Shown here piece by piece: positions 1 through 8,964 of a DNA stretch of 64,000 bases. Source of the DNA: Aristaeella hokkaidonensis. GTDB taxonomy: Bacteria; Bacillota; Clostridia; Christensenellales; Aristaeellaceae. The DNA lies in NCBI RefSeq assembly GCF_018128945.1, contig NZ_CP068393.1:2170001-2234000 (forward strand), written 5' to 3'. The notes beneath the pieces were generated by a model. That model was not told where the DNA came from. It was given only the letters and a program-made list of their open reading frames with translations, and ran no database searches. Made by a program: the position numbers and the translations under genes. Position 1 is the stretch's first letter; each line of letters opens with the position of its first letter.

Positions 1-3000
1 GTTTGAGTTCCTTTGTAATGCCCGGCCACTTTTCCTCAATCTGCCTGTTGACCTCTTCCTCAATTACCAGGGGCTCCGCGGTTGCTGTCTGTTCTATTTC
101 CGGTATAGCAGTATTCTCATCGGTTTTCGCCAGGATGAAAGCAATTGGGATCTCAATTTTCCAGGTTGTGTCTGAGATTTTCTTGTGGTGATAAATATCA
201 GCCTTAAGCTCCAGGTGATTTATGTCATCCGGTGCAATCTCCCACACATATTCCGCGTATTTCTTCCATGCTGTCTCCCCATTACTGAAAACACCCCATG
301 ATAATTCGTCATATGTGGGATTTCTGCTGTCTTTCTCCTCTGTGATGGCCAGTCTGGGCGTACCCATCCAGGACAGATAAGTTGTATTTCCTATCGTACA
401 AGTTGTTTCATCCGGATTGTGGATCTGCACATGCAGCTTATTGTCAATCCAGCCGATCCCAGTCAGGGAAACCGGCCCGCACAGGGTTTCATCCAGCGGC
501 TGCGTGTAATCCAGGATTGTCGGATATTTTGACAGATCCACATTGACGAAAGAGCCAGTTGACCAATCCAACGTCTCTGCCAAGGTATCTTCCGGTTTAT
601 CTACCCCTTCCACAGTTTTCCCATACTTCTTCAGCAGAGGAAGCAGGTCAATCGTTGTAACTTCTTCTGTCATCAGACCGATAAGATTGACTACAAGCTT
701 GCCGTCAGGTTGCACCGGTTCCGGTATATCATATACTTTCAGGAATGTGGCCTTGTGCTCTTCCGTTTCATCCCAGTCCAGTCTCATCGAATACAAACCC
801 GTGCCGCCCAAATTGTCAAGATAGTAGGTATTCAGATTATCTTTGATCCGGTCACCTTCCAGATCCTGAAGAGAATAGACGACATACAGTTTCTGATCCT
901 TGATCAGGGCATAGATGACTTCTGCGCGAATTCCTTGCTTTTCACAGCTCATATTGACCGGCTTCAGTTCTTCCCTGAGTCCGGGATACGCATACGCCAG
1001 GTATACTTCCTCTTTATTCGACAGAGTTCCCGGTTCCGCTGGTTTTTCTTCCTGAACAGCCGTTTCCTCACTGGTTTCACCCTGGATCATCTCCATCGGA
1101 ATCCCGACAGTCCAGTCGTCATCCAGAACCCCTTTGGAGATTGTCTCATTTGTGTACAGCTCCATACGATCCAGGTCTTCCGGTGTGCAGTTAAACACTG
1201 ATTCTTCCCATGAAGGCCCTTCGTATGTTTCCCGCCAGCTCATCGGGATGCTGTCCACATGTATTTCCTCATAAGCTTTATCTTTCACATTGCAATTGAC
1301 AGCCATCATATAGTTGTCATATGGAATATCCGGATACTCCTGCTGCATCAGCGCCCAGGACTTATTCTGGAACTGCACATGCAGTTGATTATCTATCCAG
1401 CCGATCGCCGACAGGAAGACATTCCCGTCCAGATGAATATCCAGGGATTCCTGATAATCCAGGGCTTTCAGTTTGTTTTCTATCGGTTTCCCGTCAAGAG
1501 TGGAACGAAGCGATTCCTTCGGCGGCGTCACGCCCTCCTCCGTTCTGCCGTATTCCTTCAGCATCGGAAGCAGGTCAATTTCTTTTCTCTCACTGAAGCT
1601 TAACTTCTTAATTCCAGCCCTGAGGGTACTGTTTTCAGTCGGAAGCACTTTGGACAGATCCATTCTGTACAGCCAGGTTGTTTTTCCTTCATCCCGGTTG
1701 ATATTCAGCCTTGCTTCATAACCGTCCCAGCCGTCGTCTTCATGTTCATATACAAACGTTGGATGGCATTCATAATCATTATATTTTGCATTAAGATCCT
1801 GTGTTGTCAGAAGAAAATACACATTGTTTCCCTTTCTGCAACCGGACACCACGTCCATCCGGATACCCTGCTTTTCAGTACTCAGGCCGATGGGGTGTAG
1901 ATCATCATAAGAAATGTCCTCGACATGCGCATCCATAACCTCCCGGAGTATTGCCTCCTCCGTCAGGAGTACCGGATTATCCGTGAAAGCTTCGGCAGCC
2001 GGGGCAGCAGTCTCCGTGCTGTTTTCCGCCAGAATGGAATCAGCCGGAATCTGAACCTCCCACACATCCCTTGTTACATCCACAGTGTCATCAGCCCAGG
2101 CTGCGAGCTCCATCTTATCCACTTCATCCGGACGGACATCGAATATATACTCTTTCAGATCCTTGCGTTCATCGCCGGCAGAGCTCCACTCCACCTGATC
2201 CATTTCACACTGCTTGCCTGTCTCAGAGAAGTATCCCGCAGCAGAAAGGAACACAGGATAAACTGACATAGAGCCGATTGTGATTTTCTCCTGCTGACGG
2301 TCCTGAATCCGCACATGCAGCTTGCCATCGATCCAGCCGATTCCGGTCAGATAAATATCTTTATACAGGCTCACATTCAGCTGATCAGAATCATCCAGGA
2401 CCTTCATGTTCGCCGTAGAATAAATCTGCCCTTTATTGCCAAAGACAAAGGCCTCATCAGGCATCTTCACGCCGTCCGACGTTTTTCCGTATTTCTCCAG
2501 GAAAGGAAGCAAATCAATCTTTGTTATCTGCTTCTTGCCTATATCTTCAACCTTGAAGGCAAAATGATTGTCCACAGGCTGATATGGCTCACCATATTCC
2601 TCATAATGTACGCAAGTGACTTTATGCTCTTCCTGGTTATGATCCAGGTAGCAGTAATATCCCGTATCGTCTCCGTTTCCTGACAGATCATCATACGTAG
2701 TTGCAAACCGGGTAATCCGATCCCCTTCCAGATCCTGAAGAGAATAAACAACCCAGGATTCTTTTTCTTCCACCAGGGCAGAGATCACGTTCATCCGGAT
2801 TCCCTGCTTTTCACAGCTGAGATTCACCGGTTTCAGCTTGTCAGCCACTCCCGGGAAATTCACTTCCAGTGCCTCTATCGCTTCCTGCGATAGTCCTTCA
2901 CCCTCTGTCACCTCTCCATGGCCTTCGGACAGCGCCGTCACCAGGGGCGTGGTTGTTTCCCGCGCCCGGATGGAGTCCGGCCGGATAATCAGATCCCGGG

Positions 3001-3214
3001 AAGCCGCGGTCACAAAGCACAGCACCAGCACCGCTGCTGCCACAAGCACGGGCAGGCGGTACCTGGACCTTCCTTTATTCACATTCTGATTATGTTTCTT
3101 CTGCATCAGGCTGATCGCTTTATTGTCCATTCTTTCCGCAAAACCTTCCGGCGGTTCAGGACAATGTGCCTGAAGCGTTTTTTCAATATCATTCTTCAGA
3201 TCATTCTTCAGCAT
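1..3214 (-). CDS. Giant membrane-anchored anti-sigma-like protein, C-terminus outside window
   Basis: The frame is open from an ATG at 3214 to the window edge (over 1070 residues), so the C-terminus is missing. A short cytoplasmic part with Lys/Arg-rich stretch precedes one membrane segment (about residues 51-70). The rest should lie outside the membrane. It is built from at least three tandem units of about 312 residues, each containing the signature G-[IA]-G-W-I-D-x-x-L-H-V (near nucleotides 2335, 1400 and 455) and a segment like S-C-E-K-Q-G-I-R. The start overlaps the 3' end of the sigma gene by 14 bp, the usual layout of an ECF sigma with its membrane regulator. The unit resembles the DUF4179-type extracellular domain of clostridial sigma regulators. 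The anti-sigma role is inferred from gene order. Confidence 0.75.
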   Translation of the reverse strand, partial: MLKNDLKNDIEKTLQAHCPEPPEGFAERMDNKAISLMQKKHNQNVNKGRSRYRLPVLVAAAVLVLCFVTAASRDLIIRPDSIRARETTTPLVTALSEGHGEVTEGEGLSQEAIEALEVNFPGVADKLKPVNLSCEKQGIRMNVISALVEEKESWVVYSLQDLEGDRITRFATTYDDLSGNGDDTGYYCYLDHNQEEHKVTCVHYEEYGEPYQPVDNHFAFKVEDIGKKQITKIDLLPFLEKYGKTSDGVKMPDEAFVFGNKGQIYSTANMKVLDDSDQLNVSLYKDIYLTGIGWIDGKLHVRIQDRQQEKITIGSMSVYPVFLSAAGYFSETGKQCEMDQVEWSSAGDERKDLKEYIFDVRPDEVDKMELAAWADDTVDVTRDVWEVQIPADSILAENSTETAAPAAEAFTDNPVLLTEEAILREVMDAHVEDISYDDLHPIGLSTEKQGIRMDVVSGCRKGNNVYFLLTTQDLNAKYNDYECHPTFVYEHEDDGWDGYEARLNINRDEGKTTWLYRMDLSKVLPTENSTLRAGIKKLSFSERKEIDLLPMLKEYGRTEEGVTPPKESLRSTLDGKPIENKLKALDYQESLDIHLDGNVFLSAIGWIDNQLHVQFQNKSWALMQQEYPDIPYDNYMMAVNCNVKDKAYEEIHVDSIPMSWRETYEGPSWEESVFNCTPEDLDRMELYTNETISKGVLDDDWTVGIPMEMIQGETSEETAVQEEKPAEPGTLSNKEEVYLAYAYPGLREELKPVNMSCEKQGIRAEVIYALIKDQKLYVVYSLQDLEGDRIKDNLNTYYLDNLGGTGLYSMRLDWDETEEHKATFLKVYDIPEPVQPDGKLVVNLIGLMTEEVTTIDLLPLLKKYGKTVEGVDKPEDTLAETLDWSTGSFVNVDLSKYPTILDYTQPLDETLCGPVSLTGIGWIDNKLHVQIHNPDETTCTIGNTTYLSWMGTPRLAITEEKDSRNPTYDELSWGVFSNGETAWKKYAEYVWEIAPDDINHLELKADIYHHKKISDTTWKIEIPIAFILAKTDENTAIPEIEQTATAEPLVIEEEVNRQIEEKWPGITKELK

Positions 3215-3686
3215 GATTCAGGCCCTCCTTTGTCATCTGATCCTTCAGTATCTTCAATGCGTGCTTGATGCGGGAAGAAACCGTTCCCCGGGGAATCCGA
3301 AGCACAGAGGCAATCTCCTGCTCGGTCATGCGCTCCTGCATTTTGAGTATCAGCGGAATCCGGTATTTATCCTCCAGTCCGCAGATATACTCAAACAAGC
3401 GGTCCCCGTTTTTCTCCACAGTCAGGTTCTCCGGGACAGTTTCCAGCGGAACAAGCCGCTTTCTCCTCCGCAGCTCATTCTTCGCACTGTTGATGACGCA
3501 GCGAACCAGATAGCTTCCCAGCACGTCCGGATTCCGGATCTGTCCCAGGTGATTCCATGCCGATTCAATCGCGGCTGAAACCGCATCCTCGGCGTCCGCC
3601 TCGGCTTGCAGGTAGCTCATCGCGACCCGGTACATCCTGTCCCTGGTTTTACGAACCGTCTCCAGGAAATGTCCTTCCCGATCCAT
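3201..3686 (-). CDS. ECF-type RNA polymerase sigma factor
   Basis: A 161-residue sigma-70 family protein with region 2 (Y-R-V-A-M-S-Y-L then A-E-D-A-V-S-A-A) and region 4 (E-Q-E-I-A-S-V-L-R-I-P-R-G-T-V-S-S-R helix-turn-helix), separated by a short linker as in ECF sigmas. The frame extends upstream to 3785, but the ATG at 3686 has a GGAGG eight bases before it and fits the family length, so I place the start there. It is co-transcribed with the overlapping membrane regulator that ends beyond the left edge. Specific stimulus unknown. Confidence 0.9.
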   Translation of the reverse strand: MDREGHFLETVRKTRDRMYRVAMSYLQAEADAEDAVSAAIESAWNHLGQIRNPDVLGSYLVRCVINSAKNELRRRKRLVPLETVPENLTVEKNGDRLFEYICGLEDKYRIPLILKMQERMTEQEIASVLRIPRGTVSSRIKHALKILKDQMTKEGLNHAEE

Positions 3687-3756
3687 CCACGCATCCTCCG
3701 TTATTCGATCGATCTGATATACAGACACACAAAAGAGGGGTTTTTGCTTTTGGGAA

Positions 3757-3794
3757 ATAAAAAAAGATCCGGCTATGTATAACACAGCCGGATC
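3757..3794 (-). terminator. Rho-independent terminator after the 3814-6420 gene
   Basis: On the minus strand a 9-bp stem GATCCGGCT / AGCCGGATC (3786-3794 with 3766-3774) is followed by a run of seven T. It lies just after the stop at 3814 and separates the two sigma operons. Confidence 0.85.
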
Positions 3795-3813
3795 ACGACG
3801 TCAATTCTTCCTC

Positions 3814-6420
3814 TTATTTTACAACATACGGGATCCCGTTACCTTCACAGTAATCCTTTGCGTAGGAACCGTCTTTCACAACACATGTCAGGTTTGTGCA
3901 TTCCCTGAACGCATGGAGTTCAATGGTAGTCACGCTCTCCGGAATCACAATCTCTTCCAGGCCTGTACAGTTCATGAACGCGGCCCTTCCGATGAAGGTC
4001 AGTCCATCCGGCAGGACAAGCTGCTTCATGCTGCCGCATTCCCGGAACGCACGGTCTCCGATGGTAAGCAGGCTTGCAGGCAGCTCAACCGTTTCCAGGG
4101 CACCGCATCCCGAGAAGGCATCCTCGCCGATCTCGGCAATGCCCTCCTTCAGCCGTACAGCCTTCAGGCCAGTGCAATCCTTGAATGATCCCTTTTCGAC
4201 AGATGTCACACCGCCTGGGATCTCAACGGATTCCAGCCCGTTGCATCTGCTAAAGGTGTATGCTCCCAGGATTTCCAGGGTATCTGGCAGCGTGATGGAC
4301 GTCAGTCCGTCACAACCCAGGAAGGCGTAGCTGCCGATGGAAACCGTTCTTTCAGGAATTCCGGCCGCCGTCAGGCTTCGGCAATTGTAGAACGCTTCGC
4401 TGCCGATTTCGGTCACGCTGTCCGGGATAATTACGTCTGTCATGCTTACACAGTCATAGAACACCTCATCCTCAATGGAAGATACCCCATCCGGAATCCT
4501 GAAATACACCAGATTGGTACAGTCACTGAATGCTCCCTTACTGATTGTTTTCACGGTATCGGGGAGAGTAAGGGACTTTACATCATATCCGTCAAAAGTC
4601 CTGGTACCTATAGCCGTCACTATGTAGTCCCTTACTCTTTCCGGAATAATGATCTCATCCCGGAAAGGCATGCAAGTGCTTGTCTTCACGGATTCAGCGG
4701 TTCCGTCTTCCTTCAGCACATAACCGATACTGTCTTTCGTATAAACCTTTGCCTGCGCGTATGCGTCAAAAACCAGTTTCTCTTCACGTTCGTCAAGGTT
4801 CATATTCCCGAAATCTTCATCCAGTTCCTCTATCGGGCCGGTTTCCACCGGTTCCACACGGATATCTTCCGTAACGGTCCAGATTCTCAGGCTTTCCGGA
4901 TTGATATACCAGAGTCCATCCGCCGCTTTCTTCACTTCAATATCCAGCTGGAACGAAGTGTGGAGCTTATTGCCGGGCCGCTGGATATTGGTCGCGCAGG
5001 TCACCGTCCGGAGGGTATCCTCCGCCGTACCCGTAATCTTCTTATAGCGGTTTTCCAGCAGGGTTGCGCTCTGAGTCAGGTCTTCCAGTGCCTGCCGTGC
5101 GTCTTCGGTATTTGCCTGCCATTCCGGATCGCACAGCGTCAGCATGCCGTCGTAATCCTGGGTGCTCCAGCCGGTCATAAATCCGTTCAGCCGTTCCTCG
5201 ATTTCGGGATCCATTTCCAGTACATCCGGGCATACTGTCTTCAGCGGGAACTCGATTATCCATCCGCCGTCCAGGACTTTTTCCATTATGCTTACGCTGG
5301 CTTCCAGCACCAAATCGTCGGCCTCTTCCGGCTTGATATCATAGATGAATTCTTTCCATTCGGTGTAGCCATCAAGGTTCTCGTCCCATTGCACCGGGCT
5401 GTAATCCGGATCGTCTGCACTGCTGTATTCCCAGACATTCCATGTATCGCTGAAAGTGACGGATCCGCCCTTATATGTCGGTTCACCCTTATAGTGATAC
5501 TGCACATGCAGCTGGCCGTCGATCCAGCCGATGCCGCTCAGGCAGACATCACCAAGCAACGGAATATCCAGCGGCTGGGTATAATCCAGGAACTTCATAT
5601 CCTTCGCCGGGAATTTGTTCGCAAGTCCCGAGAGCTGGAGCCGTTTCGGCTGTTCCGCGGTCTTCACATCTTTCCCATACTGTTCCAGCATCGGAAGCAG
5701 ATCAACAACAGTGTCCCGGCTCATATGATATGTCTTAATACCCACCTTGATTGTCCGGTCTTCGGTCGGAACGGGATTGCTGAGATTCGGCATATACATA
5801 TAAACCGTCTTATGCTCAGCTTCGTTTTCATACAGGACACTGGTGGAATATCCGCTGAAGCCTGCCATATCGCATTCAAACCAGGGATACGCTTCGTAAT
5901 CCGTATACTGTCCTTCCAAATCCTGAACAGAAATCACAAAGCAGCATTCTGTTCCGCTCATGTAGCCGGAAACCACTTCCACGCGCAGCCCCTGGTTTTC
6001 GTATGCCTGGTTCACCGGGAACAGTTTTGCACTCATGCCGGGAGCTTCCTCGTCCAGCCTGATCCGGATGCTTTCTTCCTCCGTCAAAACGGATTCAGTG
6101 CCTTCCCCGTCGCCTTCCTCCTGTCCGGCGCCCATGGACAGCACGGTCGTGATGGGCTGCGCCGTATAGAGGCTCTCCTCCTCGGAACGGATCCTGTCCG
6201 TCCGGCTGAAGGGATTCAGCGCACCGTTAATCGCCACAAAGCCGACGAACAGCACCAGTGCCATAGCCATGGCAAACACAGGCCTGCGCCAGCGCCGCCA
6301 TTCCTTCACCGCAGGCTTGATCTCCTGCGCCCGCAGATCCTTAATCGTTTTCTTTACAACTGTTTCAAATCCCGGAGTTGCCGGCCCGAAGGCCTTCCGG
6401 AAATCTTCCGCTTTCTTCAC
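3814..6420 (-). CDS. Membrane anti-sigma-like protein with NTF2-like and BspA leucine-rich repeat domains
   Basis: 868 residues. Order: cytoplasmic N-terminus (M-K-K-A-E-D-F-R-K-A-F-G), one membrane segment (about 48-68), one copy of the same extracellular unit as the neighbour (signature G-I-G-W-I-D-G-Q-L-H-V), an NTF2-like segment around 415-515 (F-M-T-G-W...W-Y-I-N-P-E), then about twelve LRR_5 (BspA-type) repeats from roughly 575 to 860. It starts with GTG overlapping the sigma stop (GTGA), which implies translational coupling. LRR_5 repeats usually serve surface binding, so this may be a sensor coupling a surface ligand to the upstream sigma factor; that is inference. It ends at a clear terminator. 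Confidence 0.8.
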   Translation of the reverse strand: MKKAEDFRKAFGPATPGFETVVKKTIKDLRAQEIKPAVKEWRRWRRPVFAMAMALVLFVGFVAINGALNPFSRTDRIRSEEESLYTAQPITTVLSMGAGQEEGDGEGTESVLTEEESIRIRLDEEAPGMSAKLFPVNQAYENQGLRVEVVSGYMSGTECCFVISVQDLEGQYTDYEAYPWFECDMAGFSGYSTSVLYENEAEHKTVYMYMPNLSNPVPTEDRTIKVGIKTYHMSRDTVVDLLPMLEQYGKDVKTAEQPKRLQLSGLANKFPAKDMKFLDYTQPLDIPLLGDVCLSGIGWIDGQLHVQYHYKGEPTYKGGSVTFSDTWNVWEYSSADDPDYSPVQWDENLDGYTEWKEFIYDIKPEEADDLVLEASVSIMEKVLDGGWIIEFPLKTVCPDVLEMDPEIEERLNGFMTGWSTQDYDGMLTLCDPEWQANTEDARQALEDLTQSATLLENRYKKITGTAEDTLRTVTCATNIQRPGNKLHTSFQLDIEVKKAADGLWYINPESLRIWTVTEDIRVEPVETGPIEELDEDFGNMNLDEREEKLVFDAYAQAKVYTKDSIGYVLKEDGTAESVKTSTCMPFRDEIIIPERVRDYIVTAIGTRTFDGYDVKSLTLPDTVKTISKGAFSDCTNLVYFRIPDGVSSIEDEVFYDCVSMTDVIIPDSVTEIGSEAFYNCRSLTAAGIPERTVSIGSYAFLGCDGLTSITLPDTLEILGAYTFSRCNGLESVEIPGGVTSVEKGSFKDCTGLKAVRLKEGIAEIGEDAFSGCGALETVELPASLLTIGDRAFRECGSMKQLVLPDGLTFIGRAAFMNCTGLEEIVIPESVTTIELHAFRECTNLTCVVKDGSYAKDYCEGNGIPYVVK

Positions 6421-6893
6421 GCCTCAAACACTTCCTCTCTGCAGATGCTCTTCAGCTGTCTGCGTCCCCGGTTCAGCCTGGATTTCACGGTCCCCTGCGG
6501 GATCCGCAGGATGGACGCGATCTGTCCAATGTCATATCCTTCAAGGTAGTACAGCAGAATCGGAGTCCGTTCCCTTTCCTCCAGCCGGAGCAGGCATTCC
6601 CTGAGGTCGATGTCATTGTTCACAGAGCCAGGCAGCGGCTCCGGAACCGTATCCGTCGGTATCATCCGCTGCCTCTCCCGCTGAATGTCATGACACACGT
6701 TCAGCAGGATCCGGATGATCCAGGTACTGAAATAGGATTCATTTCTCAAGGAATTCCGTTTTTCCCATGCCCGCCTCAGGGTTTCCTGAATGGCATCCTC
6801 CCGGTCCGCTTCAATGGACAGCTGGCTGCACGTAACCCTGTACAGCGTCTGTACCATATCCGTAACGGATCGTTCGAAGGTTTCGCCGGTCAT
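6417..6893 (-). CDS. ECF-type RNA polymerase sigma factor
   Basis: 158 residues with region 2 (L-Y-R-V-T...D-R-E-D-A-I-Q-E-T, W-I-I-R-I-L-L-N-V-C) and region 4 (D-I-G-Q-I-A-S-I-L-R-I-P-Q-G-T-V-K-S-R-L). A GGAGG lies seven bases before the ATG. It is closely similar to the sigma at 26023-26508 (shared W-E-K-R-N-S-L, R-I-L-L-N-V-C-H-D-I-Q-R). Both are preceded by the same ECF-type promoter motif, so autoregulation by one or both factors is likely. It overlaps the anti-sigma gene by 4 bp. Confidence 0.92.
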   Translation of the reverse strand: MTGETFERSVTDMVQTLYRVTCSQLSIEADREDAIQETLRRAWEKRNSLRNESYFSTWIIRILLNVCHDIQRERQRMIPTDTVPEPLPGSVNNDIDLRECLLRLEERERTPILLYYLEGYDIGQIASILRIPQGTVKSRLNRGRRQLKSICREEVFEA

Positions 6894-6926
6894 CTTGGTT
6901 CCTCCAATCTGCTTTTACGCATATTA

Positions 6927-6952
6927 GACGGGCTTATGGGTGCATCGGTTCA
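6927..6952 (-). promoter_or_regulatory. Candidate ECF promoter of the sigma operon
   Basis: On the minus strand TGAACC (6952-6947) is followed after exactly 16 bases by CGTCTAA (from 6930). The same AACC-N16-CGTCTAA arrangement stands before the paralogous sigma gene at 26023. This matches the general ECF layout of an AAC-type -35 and a CGTC -10. Confidence 0.6.
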
Positions 6953-7008
6953 CGAAGTGTCAAAAATTTTTCTGATTTTTATTATATGTCACAATCCGCT
7001 GAATACAA

Positions 7009-7037
7009 ACACCCGCGGGATCTTTTCCCGCGGGTGT
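7009..7037 (-). terminator. Terminator hairpin after the flavodoxin-fold gene
   Basis: A 12-bp GC-rich inverted repeat ACACCCGCGGGA / TCCCGCGGGTGT lies 27 bases after the stop at 7064. The T run is weak. Confidence 0.65.
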
Positions 7038-7063
7038 CAATCTATATCAACACACATGAAGTG

Positions 7064-7783
7064 TTATTTTTTCCACGGCCTTACCTTCCCCAGCCAGCCG
7101 TTCTCCTGCCAGTACTGGTAATCCCGGCTGTCCGGATGGGTTTTGCCTACCGTCTTCTGCATGATCCGCGAGGCATAGAACTTGAGCTTTACCCCAAGTC
7201 TCGTTCTTGTCGGCACGCTGTAATCCACATGGCTGAACACCCGGGCAGCCCACTCCAGCTTCCCGGTCATGCTGCGCCGTTTCTTCTCCGGCAGCTTGTC
7301 CCACATGACTTCTCCCATCAGGCGGAACCGGAAAACCTTCACGCTGCTCACGCCCCACCAGGACAGGCTGTCCTTCAGATCCTTCACGGCAGACTTCGTC
7401 CCGCTGCCCAGGCTCTGGGTGATGATCACCGCCCGCTTGCCGAACATGGCCTTCGCCGGGCGGTGCACCATCCACCGGTAGGCGAAATGGTCCAGCATAT
7501 TCTTCAGGGCACCCGGTACGTGATAAACATACACCGGGAAGGTGAACACCAGCAGGTCCGCGTCCAGCATGGCCTGCTCCAGGCGCGCGATATACTCCCT
7601 GTCCTTGCAGTACTGCTCATCCCTCTTGACGCAGTTCATGCAGCCGGCGCAGAGATTCGGGCAGTCCTTCGGCAGGAAAAACTCCGTAATCTCCCCACTG
7701 TCCCTGAGTTCATTCAGGAAAGCTTCCTTCAGTCTGTATGTCACTCCATGTTTTTCAGTCCCGTTGATTACCGTAATCTTCAT
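7064..7783 (-). CDS. NADPH-dependent FMN reductase / flavodoxin-fold protein
   Basis: 239 residues starting K-I-T-V-I-N-G-T-E, the phosphate-binding beta1 loop of flavodoxin-fold reductases. Further family marks are F-P-V-Y-V-Y-H-V-P-G-A-L-K-N-M-L-D and I-I-T-Q-S-L-G-S-G-T. A C-x-x-C-x-x-C cluster near residues 45-51 is typical of the iron-sulfur-flavoprotein-like NAD(P)H oxidoreductases of Firmicutes; three to four cysteines here may bind a cluster or metal. Probably a soluble quinone or FMN reductase. Single gene, own terminator. Confidence 0.8.
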   Translation of the reverse strand: MKITVINGTEKHGVTYRLKEAFLNELRDSGEITEFFLPKDCPNLCAGCMNCVKRDEQYCKDREYIARLEQAMLDADLLVFTFPVYVYHVPGALKNMLDHFAYRWMVHRPAKAMFGKRAVIITQSLGSGTKSAVKDLKDSLSWWGVSSVKVFRFRLMGEVMWDKLPEKKRRSMTGKLEWAARVFSHVDYSVPTRTRLGVKLKFYASRIMQKTVGKTHPDSRDYQYWQENGWLGKVRPWKK

Positions 7784-7844
7784 CCGGTTATGCCCCCGTT
7801 AATCTCTTTTCCTGCCGGGCGGCCTTTCCTCCCGACGTTTACAG

Positions 7845-7853
7845 ATGATACCA
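7845..7853 (-). promoter_or_regulatory. Extended -10 promoter candidate for 7064-7783
   Basis: The minus strand reads TGGTATCAT about 60 bases before the ATG. The TGn-extended -10 form is seen before many genes of this window; no good -35 is present. Confidence 0.4.
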
Positions 7854-7913
7854 CGCGGTTTCCGGACTTGAATTAAAATCACCTGAAATTCATATTATAT
7901 TTTCCTGTTCCGG

Positions 7914-8813
7914 TCAGGCGGATAATTCCTTCAGGATATCGATATACCGGACCGTCAGCGGCGAAGGGCGCAGGGAGCCCGGCAGGATATAGCCGATCTC
8001 CATATAGTCATCCACATCCAGGGGCTTGGCAATGATATTCGGCCCGTTCAGTTCCTCGCTGATTACGCCGCTGCAGATCGTGTAGCCGTTCAGGCCGATC
8101 AGCATATTGAACAGCGTGGCCCGGTCGCAGACCACCAGTTCCCGGTCGCTGTCCGCGGTGCTCAGGATCTCCTCGGAAAAATAGAAGGAATTGTGGTTCC
8201 CCTGCTCATAGGAAAGGCGGGGATAAGGCTTCAGATCCTCCAGGGTCAGGCTCTCCTTCCCGGCCAACGGGTTCCCCTTGCCGATGAACACATGGGGTTT
8301 GGCGGTGAACAGGGAAAAGAAGGACAGGTTGTTGTCCCGCAGGGTTTTCCGGATCACGGTTTCATTGAACCGGTTCAGGTACAGGATCCCGATCTCGCTG
8401 CGCAGCCGCGCCACATCCTCGATGATGTCATAGGTCTGGGTCTCCCGCATATGAAATTCATACTTGTCTCCACCCTGCTCCTTCAGCAGCTGTACAAAGG
8501 CCTCCACCACGAAGGAATAATGCTGGGAGGAAACGCAGAAGCGCTGCTTGCCCATGCCCTTGCCCGCGTACCGTTCATCGATCAGGTTGGCCTGCTCCAG
8601 CACCTGCCGGGCATAGCCCAGGAACTCCTCCCCGTCCGGCGTGAGCTCAATGCCCTTGTTGGAGCGGGAAAACAGGATAATCCCGTATTCCTTCTCCAGC
8701 TCATGCACCGCCGCCGTCAGGCTGGGCTGGGCAATGAACAGTTTCTTCGCCGCCTCGGTGATGTTCCCGGTTTCGGCCACCGTGACCACATACTGGAGCT
8801 GTTTCAGGGTCAT
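7914..8813 (-). CDS. LysR-family transcription regulator
   Basis: 299 residues. The N-terminal winged helix-turn-helix covers residues 1-60 (M-T-L-K-Q-L-Q-Y-V-V-T-V-A-E-T-G-N-I-T-E-A-A-K) and is followed by a periplasmic-binding-like co-inducer domain. It is divergent from the MetE-like gene at 8965 with 151 bp between them, the classic LysR arrangement. It therefore probably controls that methyltransferase in response to a methionine-pathway metabolite; the ligand is not visible in the sequence. Confidence 0.93.
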   Translation of the reverse strand: MTLKQLQYVVTVAETGNITEAAKKLFIAQPSLTAAVHELEKEYGIILFSRSNKGIELTPDGEEFLGYARQVLEQANLIDERYAGKGMGKQRFCVSSQHYSFVVEAFVQLLKEQGGDKYEFHMRETQTYDIIEDVARLRSEIGILYLNRFNETVIRKTLRDNNLSFFSLFTAKPHVFIGKGNPLAGKESLTLEDLKPYPRLSYEQGNHNSFYFSEEILSTADSDRELVVCDRATLFNMLIGLNGYTICSGVISEELNGPNIIAKPLDVDDYMEIGYILPGSLRPSPLTVRYIDILKELSA

Positions 8814-8860
8814 GCTGTTTCCCTCTTTCAGATAGAATTATTTGTGATTATATCATATGC

Positions 8861-8877
8861 CATAGTTATAATCTATG
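8861..8877. promoter_or_regulatory. Candidate LysR operator
   Basis: The palindrome CATAG-TTATAAT-CTATG lies in the divergent intergenic region. It sits next to the leftward -10 (TATAAT, complement of 8847-8852), so binding could both autoregulate the LysR gene and activate the right-hand gene. Confidence 0.5.
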
Positions 8878-8902
8878 GTGAGCAATCAAAAAGAAATATT
8901 TT

Positions 8903-8921
8903 ACCTATTGTTATGGTAGGT
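8903..8921. promoter_or_regulatory. Second dyad in LysR/MetE-like intergenic region
   Basis: ACCTA-N9-TAGGT inverted repeat directly before a TATAAA box (8921-8926) of the rightward gene. It could be the activation half of a LysR site pair. Confidence 0.4.
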
Positions 8922-8964
8922 ATAAAATCCGGTCATACTATCGCATTGAGAGGAGACCGGGATT

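Noticed and set aside
4960..6549. 529-codon plus-strand ORF
   Set aside because: It is antisense to the well-supported sigma and LRR regulator genes, has no ribosome site and no recognisable domain; it reflects the high-GC codon pattern of the real strand.
8814..8964. SAM riboswitch or T-box before the MetE-like gene
   Set aside because: The leader is too short and lacks the conserved elements; LysR-type dyads explain the region better.
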